DNA of 64,000 nucleotides. Origin: Pyronema omphalodes (taxonomy: Eukaryota > Ascomycota > Pezizomycetes > Pezizales > Pyronemataceae). Numbering within the stretch: the stretch's first letter is position 1; the number at the start of each line of letters is the position of its first letter. Both the position numbers and the translations under genes were made by a program. Below, piece after piece: positions 36,401 through 44,720 of this stretch. The stretch covers positions 1,116,001 to 1,180,000 of the forward strand of contig JAJJXM010000003.1 in assembly GCA_024516155.1 (NCBI GenBank). The letters run 5' to 3'. Under the pieces are notes generated by a model. The model was given only the letters and a program-made list of their open reading frames with translations, was not told where the DNA came from and did no database searches.

Positions 36401-37353
36401 CCATCGACGAGTGATATCTTGTGATCCGACGGTCGATGGGGCGGTAACTTATCGGCGTTGACCTTTTCAAAGATTCCCAAATACTGGTGATATTCGGGTG
36501 GTACAATAGTCTTAAGATCTGGTTCCTCTTTCTCTGGTTGAAGAGCTGTGGTGATTTCATTCAAAGATAAGGAGAATTGTTCGACTTTTCCGTAACGGTT
36601 GTTGGCATTGTTTACAATTCGTCGAAACGTCGTAGCTGAAATGGCACAGATCTTATTCTGTTGTTTAGGAGCAATACCCTTAACAGGGGTGGGTGTTAAC
36701 GTGGTTCGGTGGGGGAGGCAGTTCGGTGATGAGAATTTGATGTCGTTATCGGCGAAGTTTATTGTAACATCGTGTTTACGAAGCCATGGGATTCCTAAAA
36801 CGAGGGGATAATGTCCAAGCCGAGTAACGTAGGCAGTTAGTAATTCATGATGGTCTCCTATTGTACATTCGACTTCAACGTATTCGGTGATGTCTCCTGA
36901 TGAAATAGGTCGTCCATCAATTACTTCGACCATTTTGGGGTTTTTCAATTGATAACGGGGGAAGTTGTGTTGGCGTGCGAAGTCTTCGTTCATGAAGGAA
37001 ATTCCTGTGCATCCGCAGTCTACGAGAGCATGAGTATCGATTTTGGTATTGTGTTCAGTTAGTGTACATGGCACGACCAAATGATTCCCATCCAATTCGT
37101 TTTCTTGTTTACTTGACAAAGAACTAGCGGATACATAAACGATTTCCTGAGATGAAACGAAAGACGAGGCAGGGGCTGGTCCAACAACAGAGCCAACAGG
37201 CTGTTGATGGACTACTCTTTTCCCTGGTCGACGTCGGGGTTTGTTGGGATATCCAAAACCTCGGCGGCGGCTAGGCGAATCTTGCGGGAGTTGTTTGCTG
37301 CCAACGTAGAACATTCGTTCTTGAAATGATCGGCTGATCCACAATAAAGACAA
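33496..37353 (-). CDS. Inner Gypsy Pol: protease-RT-RNase H-integrase-chromodomain
   Basis: 1285-codon open frame overlapping the end of gag by 142 bases in the -1 frame, so it is probably made by frameshifting; the apparent start codon need not be used. Domains in order: aspartic protease-like with DCGCTG at about 112-117 (the usual D-S/T-G reads D-C-G); reverse transcriptase with LVVDYRGIN near 372-381 and YLDD at 473-476; RNase H with VETDASDY; integrase with an HHCC zinc-binding region (CHTCQRSK), then the catalytic core with MDFVTGLP, ISDRGPQF and HPQTDGQTER; and a C-terminal chromodomain with YMVKWVGYDMPDWEP. No stop or frameshift interrupts it. The protease variant is unusual, but similar DCG forms occur in other fungal Gypsy elements, so it is probably not a defect. 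Confidence 0.95.
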   Translation of the reverse strand: MSLLWISRSFQERMFYVGSKQLPQDSPSRRRGFGYPNKPRRRPGKRVVHQQPVGSVVGPAPASSFVSSQEIVYVSASSLSSKQENELDGNHLVVPCTLTEHNTKIDTHALVDCGCTGISFMNEDFARQHNFPRYQLKNPKMVEVIDGRPISSGDITEYVEVECTIGDHHELLTAYVTRLGHYPLVLGIPWLRKHDVTINFADNDIKFSSPNCLPHRTTLTPTPVKGIAPKQQNKICAISATTFRRIVNNANNRYGKVEQFSLSLNEITTALQPEKEEPDLKTIVPPEYHQYLGIFEKVNADKLPPHRPSDHKISLVDGFQPPFGPLYSLSRPELEELKRWLDENLTKGFIRASSSPAAAPILFVKKGDGSLRLVVDYRGINAGTIKNRYPLPLMQDTLMNLSRAKWFTKLDIRGAYNLIRMANGEEWKTAFRTRYGLFESLVMPFGLTNAPATFQNFINDVLAPYLDRFCTAYLDDTLIYSDNLEEHKQHVKLILEAFEKAGLHLKPEKCEFHQKEVKYLGLIISTEGIKMDPEKITAVRDWESPRNLKDVRAFLGFANFYRRFVKNYSKIVQPLTLLTRKGVPFVWSESQQQAFEELKSTFTSAPVLARFDPDRDVIVETDASDYVSAGVLSQYDDEGILHPIAYFSKKHSPAECNYEIYDKELMAIVRAFEEWRPELQSVINPIRVLSDHKNLEYFTSTKLLNRRQARWSQFLSLFHFKIVYRPGTAGGKPDALTRRSGDLPKEGDERSLENHTTIIKPENILHVAAVTPSNQQTIPNSQQTVIPDPQQTNPTLSQLFTEAYDKDPFPTKVIEMLNNNTRYCKDITLAECTVNNNRLLYRGCLWVPNYEPLRLHLMQQHHDSPTAGHPGRSKTLEYLSRTYTWPQMRTDVERYIRNCHTCQRSKPTRHAPFGILRPLPIPERPWQDISMDFVTGLPWSNGCDAIWVVVDRLTKERHLIACRTDIDAKELSSLFITHIFRLHGLPLTIISDRGPQFAALFWKNLCRRLGIEPRLSTAFHPQTDGQTERMNAIMEQYLRAHVNYLQDDWADWLPLAEFAANNQASETTGTSPFFANKGFDPRCQFDLLPAATNDVNDRRALTTSKTLAEIHNHLRAEINRANLRYQENADKHRLPSPNYQPGDLVWMNARNWKTRRPSRKLDNKRYGPLKIIAKVSPYAYRLELPPTMKCHNVQHVSLLEPAANDPYPGQQSDPPPPVEIDGEDEYFIEAILDSRIHRKKLQYMVKWVGYDMPDWEPAELHSDSKAVDDFHKKYPDKPGPLPNLS

Positions 37354-38330
37354 AGTCCCTTAGCCATTCGTTCATCACGACGGCGTTGGTTCTGAGCCTT
37401 TTGGGAGGCTGATAGGTCCATGGGGGCCGATCCGTAATTACCACTATTGGTATTCGTTGGGTGGGACGCCGGGCGAGCCGGCGTGGAGCTGGAACGACTG
37501 GGGACCGAAGAAACGTGCCGCTTTGTGGTGTTTGAATGAGCTCGAATTCTGTAGTCTAGCTTCATACAAAGATCCACAAATTTGGTGAAGTTCTGAGGTT
37601 CTTCGGCTTGGTAAACAAGACTGGTCTGAAGGTCTCGAGAGAGTCCACGCTTCAGAGCAGCCTTCTTTGCGTTTTCGTCGTAGTTCAAGATAGCCATTAA
37701 TCGTTGGAACTCTGGGTAGTATTGGCTAAACTCACGGTTGCCCTGTTGAAGTTTATCCAATTCCGCAGATGCAGTACCAACTTGATCAGGATCTCCGAAG
37801 GCAGCTTCCAGAATTGTAATGAGAGCCTCAACGTCCTTAAGCTTAATCTTATCTGTAAGGACGTAGGGTTGAATTTGATTCTGAGCGTTGCCTTTGAGAT
37901 ATCCATAAGTATAACGTAGCTTATGTTGATCATCGGTAAAACGGGAGGAGTCTCCGGCGAGCTTGGATCTGACCTTCGAGATGAAGTTCAAGAGTTCCTT
38001 GCGTTCCCCAGAGAACTCAGGTGGGTGAGGTAATTCGATGGGACGGGTATTCGGGAGGGGACCGTTCTTCGTAAGGGCTTGTAGGAGTCGAACGGAGGCG
38101 TTGGCGCTTTCGAGATCCCTTTCCAAATCGGTAATTCGTTGAGCGTAGAGGGAGTTGTCCTTTCGAGCTTCTGTGAGTTCGGCTCGGAGGTCGTCCCTAA
38201 GTTGACAGTCCCGTTCGTATTCTTTTACGGCGTTGCGGACCAATTTGATCTTCGTGGGGTCCTGTTCGACCTCTAACCTTTCGGCTTCGTTGAGGTACAG
38301 GGCCACGACGACCTTGTTGTTTTGATCCAT
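37212..38330 (-). CDS. Inner Gypsy Gag with CCHC knuckle
   Basis: 372 aa capsid/nucleocapsid precursor. An N-terminal coiled-coil-like region (residues 30-85) is followed by a retrotransposon Gag core (about 105-245) and a Ser/Thr/Pro-rich linker. A single zinc knuckle, CLYCGSADHFKNEC, has C-x2-C-x4-H-x4-C spacing. The ATG lies about 240 bases inside the 5' LTR boundary. The frame runs past the knuckle into the region where pol begins in the -1 frame. Confidence 0.93.
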   Translation of the reverse strand: MDQNNKVVVALYLNEAERLEVEQDPTKIKLVRNAVKEYERDCQLRDDLRAELTEARKDNSLYAQRITDLERDLESANASVRLLQALTKNGPLPNTRPIELPHPPEFSGERKELLNFISKVRSKLAGDSSRFTDDQHKLRYTYGYLKGNAQNQIQPYVLTDKIKLKDVEALITILEAAFGDPDQVGTASAELDKLQQGNREFSQYYPEFQRLMAILNYDENAKKAALKRGLSRDLQTSLVYQAEEPQNFTKFVDLCMKLDYRIRAHSNTTKRHVSSVPSRSSSTPARPASHPTNTNSGNYGSAPMDLSASQKAQNQRRRDERMAKGLCLYCGSADHFKNECSTLAANNSRKIRLAAAEVLDIPTNPDVDQGKE

Positions 38331-38573
38331 TTCGAGGGATTAACGGAGGTGCCAGATGTTGGTTTCGTCGTTATATTGGATTCGAGTTGCTGCGTATTCG
38401 TTTCCGAGTTGTCGAGCAATTTCGATTTCGTCAAGGACGACGGGGTTTTCGAGGGAACGGAAGATCGGTAATAGATTGATGAATTCGTAGAACCAGAGGT
38501 TGTGAAGCATGTAAAGCTTGTTGTAATCGAGAGTTGACGGTAGAGCCGGCAGGTCTTGATTACACAGTTATGT

Positions 38574-39713
38574 TGTAACGGCGAACAAGGGAGAGATAGC
38601 TGACGGAGAACCTGAGGGCTCTTCTCAATTATTCACTCTTGAGTTCAATGGATATATCCTTATAATAACTTCAACGTTAGAAACTCTTAAGCTGTGTCTA
38701 GCATCAACTTAAAGACTTTCTGTGTTTAGAAGTTAAGGAAATAAACAAAGATTTCAAGGGACAAAGAGATCCAAAGACGGGGACGAGAACGAGGACGTAA
38801 ACAAAGATTTTCGACAAAGTATTTGAATTTGTAAATAAACAAATAACTGTGTAAGGAGAAAAGAAAAACAAAATAAACAAACAAAGAAACAATCCTCTTA
38901 TATACAATTTTTCCTCCTTACACGCCGAGCCACTGCTTGCAGAATTTTCCCGAAAAATAACTAAGTAAACAACGCGGTCGCGGTTGCGCGTTCTAGACGC
39001 GCTAACGCGTTCGTACCAAATTAGCGTGTTTGCGTGCACAGCCTCGTCGCGCGCTCGTTAGCGTATCTCGCGTGCGCGATAGCGTAACTCGCGTGCGCGG
39101 TAGCGTACTTCGCGTGCGCGCTAGCGTAACCCTAAGCGTAGTCACGCGCGCGCTTCCGTAACCCTAATCGTGCGCGTGCGTCCGTAACCCTAGCCCTAGC
39201 TGTGCGCGTACGGTCACAAACCTAACCCTAGTTTGTGTGCGTGCGGGTGCAACCCTAACCCTAGTCACGTGAATCCAGATCAGCTGCGATTGGAAAGATG
39301 GTGCAATACTGATAAGGTTACATGACTAGATCTTATCTTATCGATAAGATGATCGTGCCCTAGCCCTAGTCACGTGTGCGCACATTAGTAGACCAGTGCG
39401 CGTGCATACTGATCTACTATTGATTAGAGCACGTGACCGATCTTATCTAATCGGATAAGATGATCGGTAGACCGTAGGTATGGAATTTCCGAAAAGGGAT
39501 CCGAGCTGACCCCTAACCCTGGGGGTAAGTCACGTGACCTTTTTGACAATTTGGGAATTGAGCGTAACCCTAACCCAGGCGAGTGACGAGTGATGATCGA
39601 AGACCGGAGGATAATAGAAATAAATAAACAAACGAGTGCTGGATAATGAAGCGAATGATAATAGGTGAATGAATGACGAGGAGGGGGAAGGTAATAATTC
39701 TCGAGCCGTGACA
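38574..39713 (-). repeat. 5' LTR of the inner Gypsy element
   Basis: Promoter-bearing LTR, since the element reads leftward. On the minus strand a TATATAAG box lies at 38897-38904; everything from there to 39713 would be U3. Confidence 0.95.
38905..39713 (-). promoter_or_regulatory. U3 block with telomere-like, CACGTG, GATA and GC-tandem motifs
   Basis: Upstream of the LTR TATA box are: three 21-bp GC-rich tandem units at 39061-39123; many CCCTAA/CCTAACCC words between about 39125 and 39580, resembling the fungal telomere repeat; four CACGTG boxes at 39266-39271, 39371-39376, 39430-39435 and 39531-39536; and two inverted CTTATC/GATAAG pairs at 39328-39357 and 39438-39467. CACGTG is the core for bHLH factors of the Cbf1/Pho4 kind, GATAAG for AreA-type GATA factors, and CCCTAA for Tbf1/TRF-like Myb proteins. 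Their use here is inference from position and density. The other LTR (32317-33456) carries the same set. Confidence 0.7.
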
Positions 39714-39718
39714 TCAAC

Positions 39719-40854
39719 AAAAGAAGCCTGAAGCAAAAAATGCAACGGAAGCATTTTTGGAATCACTTGTCAACAAATTGCAGCAATCTGGGGTCAACGA
39801 ACCAAGGAGACCCAAAATGCCTGAGATGAAGGCTCCACAATATTTTTCCGGGAAAGACAAGAATTTATTCAGGGCTTGGTGGATGTCTGTTCAAGACTAT
39901 ATTGCAACATACGCCAAGGCGTTCCCGGACGAGGATGACCAGGTAAAATGGGTTGGGAGCTTGCTTACTCACAAAGCTCTCAGTTGGCACCAGGAACGGC
40001 GAAAATCGATTCAAAGGCAAGGACTCAAAGATACATGGCAAGCTTTCTCAAGCTCTATTGAAACTAGGTTTGAGGATAAGCGGGAAGCCCAGAAGGACGT
40101 TAAGAGGATTACGGAACTCCAGTATGAGGGAGACATCGATGACTATATCACCAAGTTGGAGGACCTTAATATGCGTGTGGGAGCAATTGGTCCTATGTAT
40201 AGGAATGTGATTTGGGAGGCCATGACACCGGCCATTAAGAAGATGGTATATCAGAGAGTTGGGGGAATCCCAACTGACGATGAAGCAATGATTGATGCAG
40301 TGAAGGAAGCTGCTCACGTTGTTGAAAATTTGGATGAGGAATTAAAGGGTCATAAAAAGAAGTCTTTGGAGGTACGAGAGGACCGCCATAAGGACAAGGG
40401 AAAACAAAAGGAAACTGTGCGCCCTAAGGAGGTGCAGCACAAAGACAAATTTAAGGAGAAAAAGGAGAAAAAAGGTTTTGCAGGAAAAAAGGACAAGAAG
40501 TCTATTTTTGCGTCAGGAAGGGAGGCTCTGAACAATGTTCCTCAGAGCGAAATCGACAAACATAAAAAGGATAAGGCTGACTGTTGGAGATGCGGACGAT
40601 CTGGGCATAAAATGTTTGATTGTTACGCTAAAAAGACAGTTGGAGGAACAGAGCTCTCTGGCGAAGGGAAGGTTGCTTCCTCTGGCAAGAGGAAGAGAGA
40701 CGATGATGATGATGGAAACAAAGGGCAGGAGAAGCCCAAGGAAACAAAAAAGACAAAGACCGCAGCAGTGCGGCAGGATGAGGATGAAATAATGGAAGAT
40801 GCTCAGCCCAGGATTTGGGAGATTGAGCAAAATGATGAGGAGTCGGATTTTTAA
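39719..40854 (+). pseudogene. Outer Gypsy gag, 3' part
   Basis: Continuation of the interrupted gag. It contains a retrotransposon Gag core (aromatic motifs RAWWMSVQDYI and ALSWHQERR, near 39870-40000), a long Lys/Glu-rich basic segment, and one CCHC knuckle CWRCGRSGHKMFDC near 40582-40623. It ends with TAA at 40852-40854. The pol frame opens at 40839, so the two overlap by 16 bases around a T5 run. Confidence 0.88.
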
Positions 40855-43800
40855 GATCCTCTAGGGTTGCGTCACCTGAGGAGGAGGAATGTACATCTGA
40901 CGCAGAAAATATTATTTGTTCAGGGACAAAAAGGAAAATTTCGGACAGCTTGGAGTCGACCAAGACAAAACTTCGACGAACCGACAAAGGAACCTCTTCC
41001 AAAGGAACAAAAATGGAAGCTGTGGTTCCACCCCATCATGGAAAGAGGCCAATTATCAACATGGTGTTGACTTGGTCTAAGAACAAATTCAGAACGGTGC
41101 GAGTCCTTCTTGATACAGGCTCCACCTCAGCACTACTGGACAAAGGTTTTGTCCATACTTACAAAATCCCTACTGTGAAGAGAGACAAGCCTCCTCAAAT
41201 CCGCAACTTCAATAATGAGGTAGTTGCTGGAGCTGGAGAATTCTTTACGGTACCTTTTATGCTGCAACACAAACAACATTATGCAGCAGAATCCTTCGAA
41301 GTCGCCCCTCTTGACAGCGACTGCGATGTCATCCTACCCTACTGGTGGATGGCAAAACATCAACCTTGCAACATGTGGGGAGACAGCAATAACATCTCCT
41401 TCACAACACCACGTTGCGCTGAAAATTGTACTAAGGCTCAGGCCAGTACATTCTCCCTTAAGGTCGATAGACGAGTACTCGACCACCCTGAGGCCTCAGT
41501 TATAGGCCATATATCAGCCATTGCCACTAAAGAGGAATTGTCAGAGGCACTTCAACAAGTCCCTGAGAAATTCCGTAAGTGGATCAATATCATGACCAAG
41601 GAAGCAGCAGACAAGCTTCCAGAACACAAGTCTTACGACCATGCCATAGACTTAAAGGAAGGAGAGACTCCTCCTTGGGGACCAGTCTATGCGCTTAATG
41701 AAGTCGAACTGGAGACACTCAGAGAATGGTTAAAAGAAATGCTAAGGACAGGCAAGATTAGACCATCAAAATCTCCTGCCGCAGCACCCATTCTCTTTGT
41801 GCCAAAACCCCATGGGCGAGGTCTACGTCTTTGTGTTGACTATAGGGGGATTAATAAAATAACAATAGCAAATCGCTACCCCCTCCCTCTTATGTCTGAA
41901 TTACAAGACAGAGTAAGAGGAGCTAGGTTCTTCACGAAAATGGATTTGAAGAACGGTTATCATTTGATTAGGATCAAAGAAGGCGATGAATGGAAAACAG
42001 CCTTCAGATGCAGGTATGGGCTTTATGAGTTTTTGGTTATGCCCTTTGGATTAAGCAATGCACCGGCCACATTCCAGGATATGATGAATCATATCTTTAG
42101 GGACATGTTGGATCAGGGAGTGATTGCTTATATTGATGATGTTCTGATTTACGCTGAGACGGAGGAGGAACATGATGAATTGGTTAAGGAAGTCTTAAAA
42201 AGACTGGAAGAAAATGGGCTGGTAATATCTCCGGAAAAATGTGTTTGGGGGACAAACAAAGTGGAATTTTTGGGGTATATTATAAGCGAAAAGGGAATTG
42301 AGATGGCAAAGGATAAAGTGGAAACCGTCCTGGTTTGGGAACCTCCTAGATCCTTGAAAGAGACACAAGGCTTTCTTGGATTTGCAAACTTCTATCGCCG
42401 ATTCATAAAGGACTTTTCAAGAATTTGTCGTCCTCTTACTGAATCTACCAAGGGCGATCCAAAGAAGTGGGAATGGACTGTTGCCATGGAATTGGCATTT
42501 GATGAGTTGAAACAGAGGTTTACGAAGGCACCAATATTGGGTCATTTTGATCCTAAAAAGGTTTGCATTGTTGAAACTGATGCTTCTGACTTTGCCTTAG
42601 GCGCAGTCCTTTCTCAGAAAGGAGAGGACGGAAAGCTGCACCCTATTGCTTTTCACTCCAGGAAATTTACTCCGGCAGAAATCAACTACGAAATCCATGA
42701 TAAAGAGCTTTTAGCTATTGTGGATTCGTTTAAAATATGGAGAAGATACTTGGAGGGAGCAATGCACACAGTTCAGGTATTCAGCGACCATCAAAATTTG
42801 GAGTACTTCACCACAACAAAAGTACTCAATCGTCGCCAAGCAAGGTGGGCTCAAGAACTTGCTGGTATTGACTTTAAGATTTTTTACAGACCTGGAAGTA
42901 AGAATGGGAAGCCAGATGCATTGTCAAGGCGTCCGGAGTTCCGCCCTGAAAAGGGGGGAGGTGAGGATCAGCCGATTACGACTATCCTTCACAAAGAACA
43001 TTTTGCATCGATTTCAGCAATCAGCAGTGGAGGAGAAGGAACTTCATTCATGGTTTCTTCAGCACGGCTCAATTCTATTCCTTCTGTTAAATGGTCTGGC
43101 GAATTTTTGAAGATGGTTAAAGAAGCTGGAGAAATGGACGAAAATTATAAAAAAGCAGCAAACAAAATAAAGGATCCACTAACGATAGAAGATGGCATAA
43201 TCTATCGGAAAGAGAAGTTATGGGTGCCAAAGGATTTAGTCAACATGGTCCTGGAATCGGAGCACAACTCGAAAATTGCAGGACACTTTGGTCAGGATAA
43301 GACCATTGAATTAATAAGAAGAAACTTTTGGTGGCCGAAGATGGATGAACAAATAATTGAATATATTCAAAGCTGTTTGGAATGTCAGAAGGACAAGACG
43401 GCTAGGCACCTTAAGTATGGGATGTTGCAACCTTTGGAATTAACATATGCCCCATGGCAGTCTATTGCTATGGATTTCATCACCGACCTACCAGAATCAA
43501 ATGGGTGTGATCAACTATGGGTTATAGTTGATCGATTTACTAAAAAGGCGCACTTCATTCCCCTACAGAAAAATGGCAAGACAACTGCAGACCTTGTCAG
43601 GATTTTCGCAAAGGAAATTTGGAAGTTGCACGGCTTACCCAAGGACATAGTGTCGGACAGAGACTCCAGGTTCACAAGCACCACCTGGAAAGCATTTCTT
43701 GGAACGTTAGGAATAAAACCAAGAATGTCAACAGCCTTCCACCCACAAACAGATGGACAAACGGAACGGCTCAACCAAACAATTGAAGCTTACCTCCGCT

Positions 43801-44549
43801 CTTTTGTTAACCACGAAATGGACGACTGGGCTGATCTCTTACCTATGGCTGAGTTCGCATACAATAACTCAGTCACAAGCGCAACTGGACTGTCACCCTT
43901 TTACGCTAACTATGGGTTCTACCCAAATACGAGCAACCCTTCGGCAACTGCTGTGCGCAACCCAGCCAGCAAAGCCTACGCCCACTGGATGCATACGATT
44001 CATGAAGGAGCCAAGTTAGCCCTTCAAAAAACACAAGAAAGAATGAAACGTTATGCAGACCAGAAACGACAGGAGGCACCAGAATACCAAGTAGGAGACT
44101 TGGTTATGTTAGATGGACGCAACATACGAACCAGACGCCCATCAAGGAAGTTAGACCATAAACTACATGGTCCCTTCCAAGTCGAAAAGGTCATCTCCCC
44201 ATCAGCGGTACGACTCACGCTCCCACGAAAATGGAAGATACACAACGTCTTCCATACCTCTTTACTTGAGCCCTTTAGAGCAGGAACTCGGGCTCAACCA
44301 GACACAAATAAAATTTTACGGGAGGCAGATGATGTTGAGGGAAGCGAGGAATACGATATCGATGAAGTCATGAGCAGCTATAAATCTGGGAATCGAGTAT
44401 TGTACCTTGTTAAATGGCTAGGTTGGCCCAACAAAAAAGACTGGACGGCAGAACCATTCGACAACTTTTCAGTAGGAGGTCAGGAGAAGTTACGAGAGTT
44501 TCATCTCAAGTACCCTGATTCTCCGAGGGACTACCGACTCAAGGATTAA
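40839..44549 (+). CDS. Outer Gypsy Pol: protease-RT-RNase H-integrase-chromodomain
   Basis: The frame is open from 40839 and the first ATG is at 40950 (1199 aa from there), in the -1 frame relative to gag. From the ATG: aspartic protease DTGSTSALL at 55-63, reverse transcriptase with LCVDYRGIN near 294-302 and YIDD at 394-397, RNase H with VETDASDFALGAVLSQ, integrase with H/C zinc-binding residues (CLECQKDK), the catalytic blocks AMDFITDLP, VSDRDSRF and HPQTDGQTERLN, and a C-terminal chromodomain with YLVKWLGWPNKKDW. No internal stop. With gag broken by the inner element this copy cannot make normal particles, although pol itself looks functional. Confidence 0.95.
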   Translation, partial: GVGFLRSSRVASPEEEECTSDAENIICSGTKRKISDSLESTKTKLRRTDKGTSSKGTKMEAVVPPHHGKRPIINMVLTWSKNKFRTVRVLLDTGSTSALLDKGFVHTYKIPTVKRDKPPQIRNFNNEVVAGAGEFFTVPFMLQHKQHYAAESFEVAPLDSDCDVILPYWWMAKHQPCNMWGDSNNISFTTPRCAENCTKAQASTFSLKVDRRVLDHPEASVIGHISAIATKEELSEALQQVPEKFRKWINIMTKEAADKLPEHKSYDHAIDLKEGETPPWGPVYALNEVELETLREWLKEMLRTGKIRPSKSPAAAPILFVPKPHGRGLRLCVDYRGINKITIANRYPLPLMSELQDRVRGARFFTKMDLKNGYHLIRIKEGDEWKTAFRCRYGLYEFLVMPFGLSNAPATFQDMMNHIFRDMLDQGVIAYIDDVLIYAETEEEHDELVKEVLKRLEENGLVISPEKCVWGTNKVEFLGYIISEKGIEMAKDKVETVLVWEPPRSLKETQGFLGFANFYRRFIKDFSRICRPLTESTKGDPKKWEWTVAMELAFDELKQRFTKAPILGHFDPKKVCIVETDASDFALGAVLSQKGEDGKLHPIAFHSRKFTPAEINYEIHDKELLAIVDSFKIWRRYLEGAMHTVQVFSDHQNLEYFTTTKVLNRRQARWAQELAGIDFKIFYRPGSKNGKPDALSRRPEFRPEKGGGEDQPITTILHKEHFASISAISSGGEGTSFMVSSARLNSIPSVKWSGEFLKMVKEAGEMDENYKKAANKIKDPLTIEDGIIYRKEKLWVPKDLVNMVLESEHNSKIAGHFGQDKTIELIRRNFWWPKMDEQIIEYIQSCLECQKDKTARHLKYGMLQPLELTYAPWQSIAMDFITDLPESNGCDQLWVIVDRFTKKAHFIPLQKNGKTTADLVRIFAKEIWKLHGLPKDIVSDRDSRFTSTTWKAFLGTLGIKPRMSTAFHPQTDGQTERLNQTIEAYLRSFVNHEMDDWADLLPMAEFAYNNSVTSATGLSPFYANYGFYPNTSNPSATAVRNPASKAYAHWMHTIHEGAKLALQKTQERMKRYADQKRQEAPEYQVGDLVMLDGRNIRTRRPSRKLDHKLHGPFQVEKVISPSAVRLTLPRKWKIHNVFHTSLLEPFRAGTRAQPDTNKILREADDVEGSEEYDIDEVMSSYKSGNRVLYLVKWLGWPNKKDWTAEPFDNFSVGGQEKLREFHLKYPDSPRDYRLKD

Positions 44550-44704
44550 GGCTTAATGTTTTTCCCCACGAGGTTTTCATTAGGTCGAGTTGGTAGTAGG
44601 ATGTAGGGGCTGGAGGACTACATCCATATATGATCACTAAGTCACTTGGCTACGGCGAGGTGCGATCACAGAATGATAAGCTACTTGCTTCGGGACGAAG
44701 CTTG

Positions 44705-44720
44705 AACAGGGGGGAGGTGG
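44705..44720 (+). promoter_or_regulatory. Polypurine tract of the outer Gypsy
   Basis: GAACAGGGGGGAGGTGG-like purine run directly before the 3' LTR, as required for plus-strand priming. Confidence 0.75.

Larger units (their letters stand above)
32317..39713 (-). mobile_element. Inner Ty3/Gypsy retrotransposon, complete, minus strand
   Basis: 7397-bp element inside the gag of the outer Gypsy, with 1140-bp LTRs beginning TGTAACGG and ending CCGTGACA (short inverted termini) and TCAAC duplicated at 32312-32316 and 39714-39718. Read on the minus strand it gives LTR, gag, pol in a -1 overlapping frame, polypurine tract, LTR. Gag and pol are both open and the two LTRs differ at a single base, so it may still be mobile. 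Confidence 0.95.

Noticed and set aside
38905..39713. Interstitial telomere or chromosome-end fusion
   Set aside because: The CCCTAA words are scattered, mixed with other motifs, and occur identically in both LTRs of a retrotransposon, so they belong to the element.
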